Source: an uncultured Lachnospiraceae bacterium
GTDB lineage: Bacteria > Bacillota > Clostridia > Lachnospirales > Lachnospiraceae
DNA length: 32,568 nucleotides
Direction: 5' to 3'
NCBI GenBank assembly: GCA_910580195.1
Contig: CAJTWA010000049.1
Coordinates: 1-32,568, forward strand
Positions 29,909 to 32,568 of the stretch are shown piece by piece (position 1 is the first letter of the stretch; each line of letters opens with the position of its first letter). The notes under the pieces are model-generated. The model was not told the DNA's origin, did no database searches, and saw only the letters and a program-made list of their open reading frames with translations. Both the position numbers and the translations under genes were made by a program.

Positions 29909-31096
29909 ATGAAGCCACTTAGCTCATTGAAGGTGCTGGACCTTACGGACGGCAACCCCTATGCCGGCAGCATGTTTGCCGATTATGGCGCAGAAGTCCT
30001 TAAGATTGAACATCCCCATGGCGGCGATTTTATCCGCAGGCGCGGGGGCAAGGACGGGGAAGAAGGGATTTACCAAGCGTTTTACAACCGGGGGAAACGG
30101 AGCATGACCCTTGACATTGGAAAAAGCGCTGGGCAGGAGGTGCTGAAACGCTTAGTTCCCCAGTTTGACATGCTGGTTGCCAACAGGCCGGAGGAAAGCC
30201 TGAAAAAGCTGGGCTTGGGATTTGGGGACTTGAAAGCGTTAAACCCAAAATTGGTTTACGGCATACTGACCCCTTATGGGGAATCCGGGCCATGGAAGGA
30301 TATGCCGGATTATGATTTGCTGGTAAATTCCCGCTCGGGCCTGCAGGAAAAGACCGGGTTCCCGGAACGCCCCACTAAGTTCGGTTTCCCGCTGGCTTAT
30401 ATTTACAGCAGCTGGCATTTAAGCGCAGGGATGCTTGCCGCATACTTGAAGGCGCAGGAAACCGGGGAGGGCATGAAGGTGTCCGTCAGCGTATGGCACA
30501 CCATGGTATCCCTTGACGATACCTTTGTGGAAGGGCTTTTGGGGATGAACGCCCTGCCCAAGCGGATTGGGAACGGGTTCCCCACCACCAACCCCACAGA
30601 CACTTTCCGCTGCAAGGACGGCTGGTTTTCCTTAAGCATTGGCAGCGACGCCCAGTGGATTAATTTTGCAACATGCGCCGGGAACGAGGTGTGGGCAAAA
30701 GACCCCCGCTACGCCCATGACCCAGCCCGTTCCATGGAAAATTATTTCGGGGATCTGGACCAGCAGCTTAGGGATTATTTTGCCACCATTACCATCGAAG
30801 AGGCAGACATGATTTGCCGGGAGGCCATGGTGCCGGGCGGGCCTTGCAATACCTTCAAGGAATTGGCAAACGATCCGCAGGTAAAAGACCGGGAAATGCT
30901 AATCCATGTAGAGGACCCAAAGGTTGGGGATACTTTGCAGGTGGGCTTTGCAGCGAAGTTTATCGGAGGCCCAGACGGGGAGAGCCACATGGTTGCCCCG
31001 GCTCCGGCGCTGGGCGCGGATACGGAAAGCTACTTAAAGGAGCTTGGGATTTCCGGGGAAAAAATGGAGCATATGCGTTCGGAAGGGATTATCTGA
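29909..31096 (+). CDS. CaiB-family (class III) CoA-transferase homologue lacking the catalytic Asp
   Basis: Protein of 395 aa. The family moves CoA between carboxylic acids through an aspartyl-CoA anhydride. The fold markers are present: LKVLDLTDGNPYAGSMFADY, GAEVLKIEHPHGGD, RGKRSMTLDIGKSAG, LVYGILTPYGESGPW and the later NPTDTFRCKDGWFSLSIGSD. At the catalytic position the spacing G-x4-D of the next gene product (G168...D173) is here G159...Tyr164 (GFPLAYIY). It may therefore be inactive alone and act as the partner subunit of the second transferase. AAGGGAG precedes the ATG, and the gene is first in its operon. A compensating catalytic residue elsewhere cannot be ruled out. Confidence 0.9.
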   Translation: MKPLSSLKVLDLTDGNPYAGSMFADYGAEVLKIEHPHGGDFIRRRGGKDGEEGIYQAFYNRGKRSMTLDIGKSAGQEVLKRLVPQFDMLVANRPEESLKKLGLGFGDLKALNPKLVYGILTPYGESGPWKDMPDYDLLVNSRSGLQEKTGFPERPTKFGFPLAYIYSSWHLSAGMLAAYLKAQETGEGMKVSVSVWHTMVSLDDTFVEGLLGMNALPKRIGNGFPTTNPTDTFRCKDGWFSLSIGSDAQWINFATCAGNEVWAKDPRYAHDPARSMENYFGDLDQQLRDYFATITIEEADMICREAMVPGGPCNTFKELANDPQVKDREMLIHVEDPKVGDTLQVGFAAKFIGGPDGESHMVAPAPALGADTESYLKELGISGEKMEHMRSEGII

Positions 31097-31169
31097 AAAA
31101 ATGCCAACCGGAAAAGGAAGGTTTGCTGACATAGATAGCGGAACTGGGAATATCAGAAAGGAGATAAAA

Positions 31170-32378
31170 ATGGCCAAGTGGGAATCAACAGGCGTATTCC
31201 AAGGTATGAAGGTGCTGGATTTTACCATTGCGCTGGCTGGGGTGTACACAGCATGGCAGTTTGCGGATTTGGGCGCGGAGGTATGGAAGGTAGAGCGTTA
31301 CAATGCCGGCGACCAGTCCCGGACATGGGATCCATTTGTAAATGGGATGAGCACTTTATACTGCGCTTACAATAAAAACAAGCAGAGCATTGAGTTAGAC
31401 CTTTCCTCCCAAGAGGGGAAGGACGTTATTTACCGGATGGTGAAAGAGGCGGATGTGGTCCTTGAGAATTTCAAGAGCGGCTCCATCGACCGCCTAGGCC
31501 TTGGGTATGAGAAATTAAAGGAAATCAATCCAAAAATTGTGTTCATGTCATTGAGCGGGTTCGGGGCAAGCGGCCCATTGATGAAATATCCCTGCTATGA
31601 CGCAATCGCAGCGGCAAGGGGCGGCTTTGCGGCCAGCAACGGGGAACCGGACGGCGCGCCTATGAAGGCTGGAAATGCCAACTGCGACACCTTGACTGGG
31701 ATTTACGGCTTCAATGCAGTGCTGATGGCATTGATAGAAGCCCGCAGGACTGGGAAGGGATGCAGGATTGACGTGGGCATGTCTGACGTAGTGATGGTTT
31801 CCTGTGCAGAAACCTTGATGGATTATGGAAAATATGGGGACGCCGCCCAATCCCGGTTTGGGAACCATGACAGGTTCGTTGCGCCTTATGGCATTTTTGA
31901 GGCAAGGGACGGCTGGGTGTCCATCATTGCAGATACCGAGGAACGGTGGCAGAAGATGCAGGAAGTTTTAAGCCTTCCCGCTGACCCGCGGTTTCGTGAT
32001 AATGCAGGGCGGATTGCCAACCGGGATGCGCTGGTGGGGCAGATTGAAGCTGTGACACGTACCATGTTCCGCAAGGAAGTGGAGGAAAAACTTTTGGCTG
32101 TTGGGGTGCCGGCTTCGGAAGTGCTGCCGTTTATTGAGGCGTATACGTCAGACCATGCGAACCAGACGGAGGCTACTTCTTTTGCATGGCAGGATAAGAT
32201 TGGGAATATCCGGTTTTACAATAACCCGATACGGTTTAATGATGAGGTTTGCCCAATCCATAGGGGGTCGCCGCTGCTGGGGCAGGATACGAGGGATATT
32301 TTGGCGTCTGTTGGGTATGCGGAGGATGAGATCCAGAAGCTGATTGATGATGGGGTGGCTGGGGAGCATATGTTTTAG
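31170..32378 (+). CDS. CaiB-family (class III) CoA-transferase
   Basis: Protein of 402 aa from the ATG at 31170, set by AAAGGAGAT; the frame is open upstream but without coding character. VLDFTIALAGVYTAWQFADL and GAEVWKVERYNAGDQSR start the family fold. FMSLSGFGASGP, GNANCDTLTGIYGFNAVLMA with the catalytic Asp173, and EARDGWVSIIADTEERW follow. The sequence is closest in feel to carnitine CoA-transferase CaiB. With the upstream homologue, the CaiC-like ligase and two ETFs it forms a carnitine- or betaine-like CoA pathway. CaiA-type dehydrogenase and CaiD-type hydratase genes are not in the window and may lie to the right. Confidence 0.94.
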   Translation: MAKWESTGVFQGMKVLDFTIALAGVYTAWQFADLGAEVWKVERYNAGDQSRTWDPFVNGMSTLYCAYNKNKQSIELDLSSQEGKDVIYRMVKEADVVLENFKSGSIDRLGLGYEKLKEINPKIVFMSLSGFGASGPLMKYPCYDAIAAARGGFAASNGEPDGAPMKAGNANCDTLTGIYGFNAVLMALIEARRTGKGCRIDVGMSDVVMVSCAETLMDYGKYGDAAQSRFGNHDRFVAPYGIFEARDGWVSIIADTEERWQKMQEVLSLPADPRFRDNAGRIANRDALVGQIEAVTRTMFRKEVEEKLLAVGVPASEVLPFIEAYTSDHANQTEATSFAWQDKIGNIRFYNNPIRFNDEVCPIHRGSPLLGQDTRDILASVGYAEDEIQKLIDDGVAGEHMF

Positions 32379-32398
32379 GTTTGGCAATTGCTTTCGGT

Positions 32399-32541
32399 TG
32401 CCATCTTGTGAAAAGGAGATAAAATGAGGGGGCTTTGGGGGGGCGGATGGCAGTGTAAGGTTGCCATTTTGTGCAAAGGAGATAAAATGAGGGGGCTTTG
32501 GGGGCGGACGGCAATGCAGGGCTGCCCTTCCCCACACAAAC
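32399..32541 (+). repeat. 62-bp tandem repeat and dispersed G-rich repeat copy C at the window end
   Basis: TTGCCATCTTGTGAAAAGGA begins a unit at 32399 that recurs at 32461. Each holds AAAGGAGATAAAATGAGGGG, then GCTTTGGGGG and a GCGGAYGGCA tail. The second copy continues into CAATGCAGGGCTGCCC, matching copy B at 17171-17225. AAGGAGATAAAATG looks like a ribosome site and start codon, copied from the kind of sequence ahead of the second CoA-transferase. Confidence 0.8.
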
Positions 32542-32568
32542 TGGGCAACGTTCCGGCGAACTAACTGC

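Overview
The window looks like chromosome of an anaerobic, low-to-mid GC Firmicute, most likely a gut Lachnospiraceae. The signs are strong AGGAGG-type ribosome binding sites, a clostridial type I glutamine synthetase with a downstream ANTAR regulator, DapL-type diaminopimelate synthesis, a eukaryotic-type HisA, and a carnitine-like CoA cluster with Fix/Etf flavoproteins. I saw no rRNA or tRNA gene, no true CRISPR array and no intact insertion sequence. Family names come from reading motifs; no database search was made.

Layout. 1-1600: AT-rich, with one small unknown gene and the C-terminal remnant of an Rpn-type nuclease/transposase. 1796-2911: an RtcB-type RNA ligase with a different 36-bp-period array on each side. 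3041-3147: a 105-bp palindrome between convergent rtcB and guaB. 3191-4645: guaB with a near-consensus promoter. 5088-10329 (minus strand): a beta-glucoside module made of two tandem RpiR regulators, then 6-phospho-beta-glucosidase, PTS EIIB, EIIC and EIIA. EIIA lies in frame with EIIC behind a single TAA. 10566-13388: accessory or decayed DNA with an AAA-ATPase-like relic, hisA, an orphan C-terminal domain of RlmD, a small overlapping gene and a KilA-N protein. 13751-18486: nitrogen and lysine/cell-wall genes glnA, ANTAR regulator, dapF and dapL, separated by minisatellite arrays. 18513-23525 (minus strand): a two-gene cassette of a membrane-anchored macro-domain protein followed by a 1205-residue TPR protein ending in a DUF2971-like domain. 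23769-24292: two more gene relics. 24373-29521 (minus strand): a fixA-fixB-caiC-like-etfB-etfA operon, divergent from two CaiB-family CoA-transferase genes at 29909-32378.

How the genes work together. The bgl/cel operon should import and phosphorylate a beta-glucoside (EIIA, EIIB, EIIC) and hydrolyse it (GH1) under RpiR control. The right-hand cluster should activate a carboxylic acid, possibly a carnitine- or betaine-like compound, to its CoA thioester, move CoA between acids, and pass electrons through two ETF pairs. The dehydrogenase and hydratase it would need are not in the window. The first CoA-transferase has Tyr where the family has its catalytic Asp, so the two transferases may form one heteromeric enzyme.

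The best candidate for an undescribed system is the macro-TM / TPR-DUF2971 pair. The architecture suggests an ADP-ribose-linked conflict or stress module, in outline like DarT-DarG, but this is inference. A second theme is the number of short tandem arrays at gene ends, including two that duplicate the last codons of a gene together with its stop-codon position.
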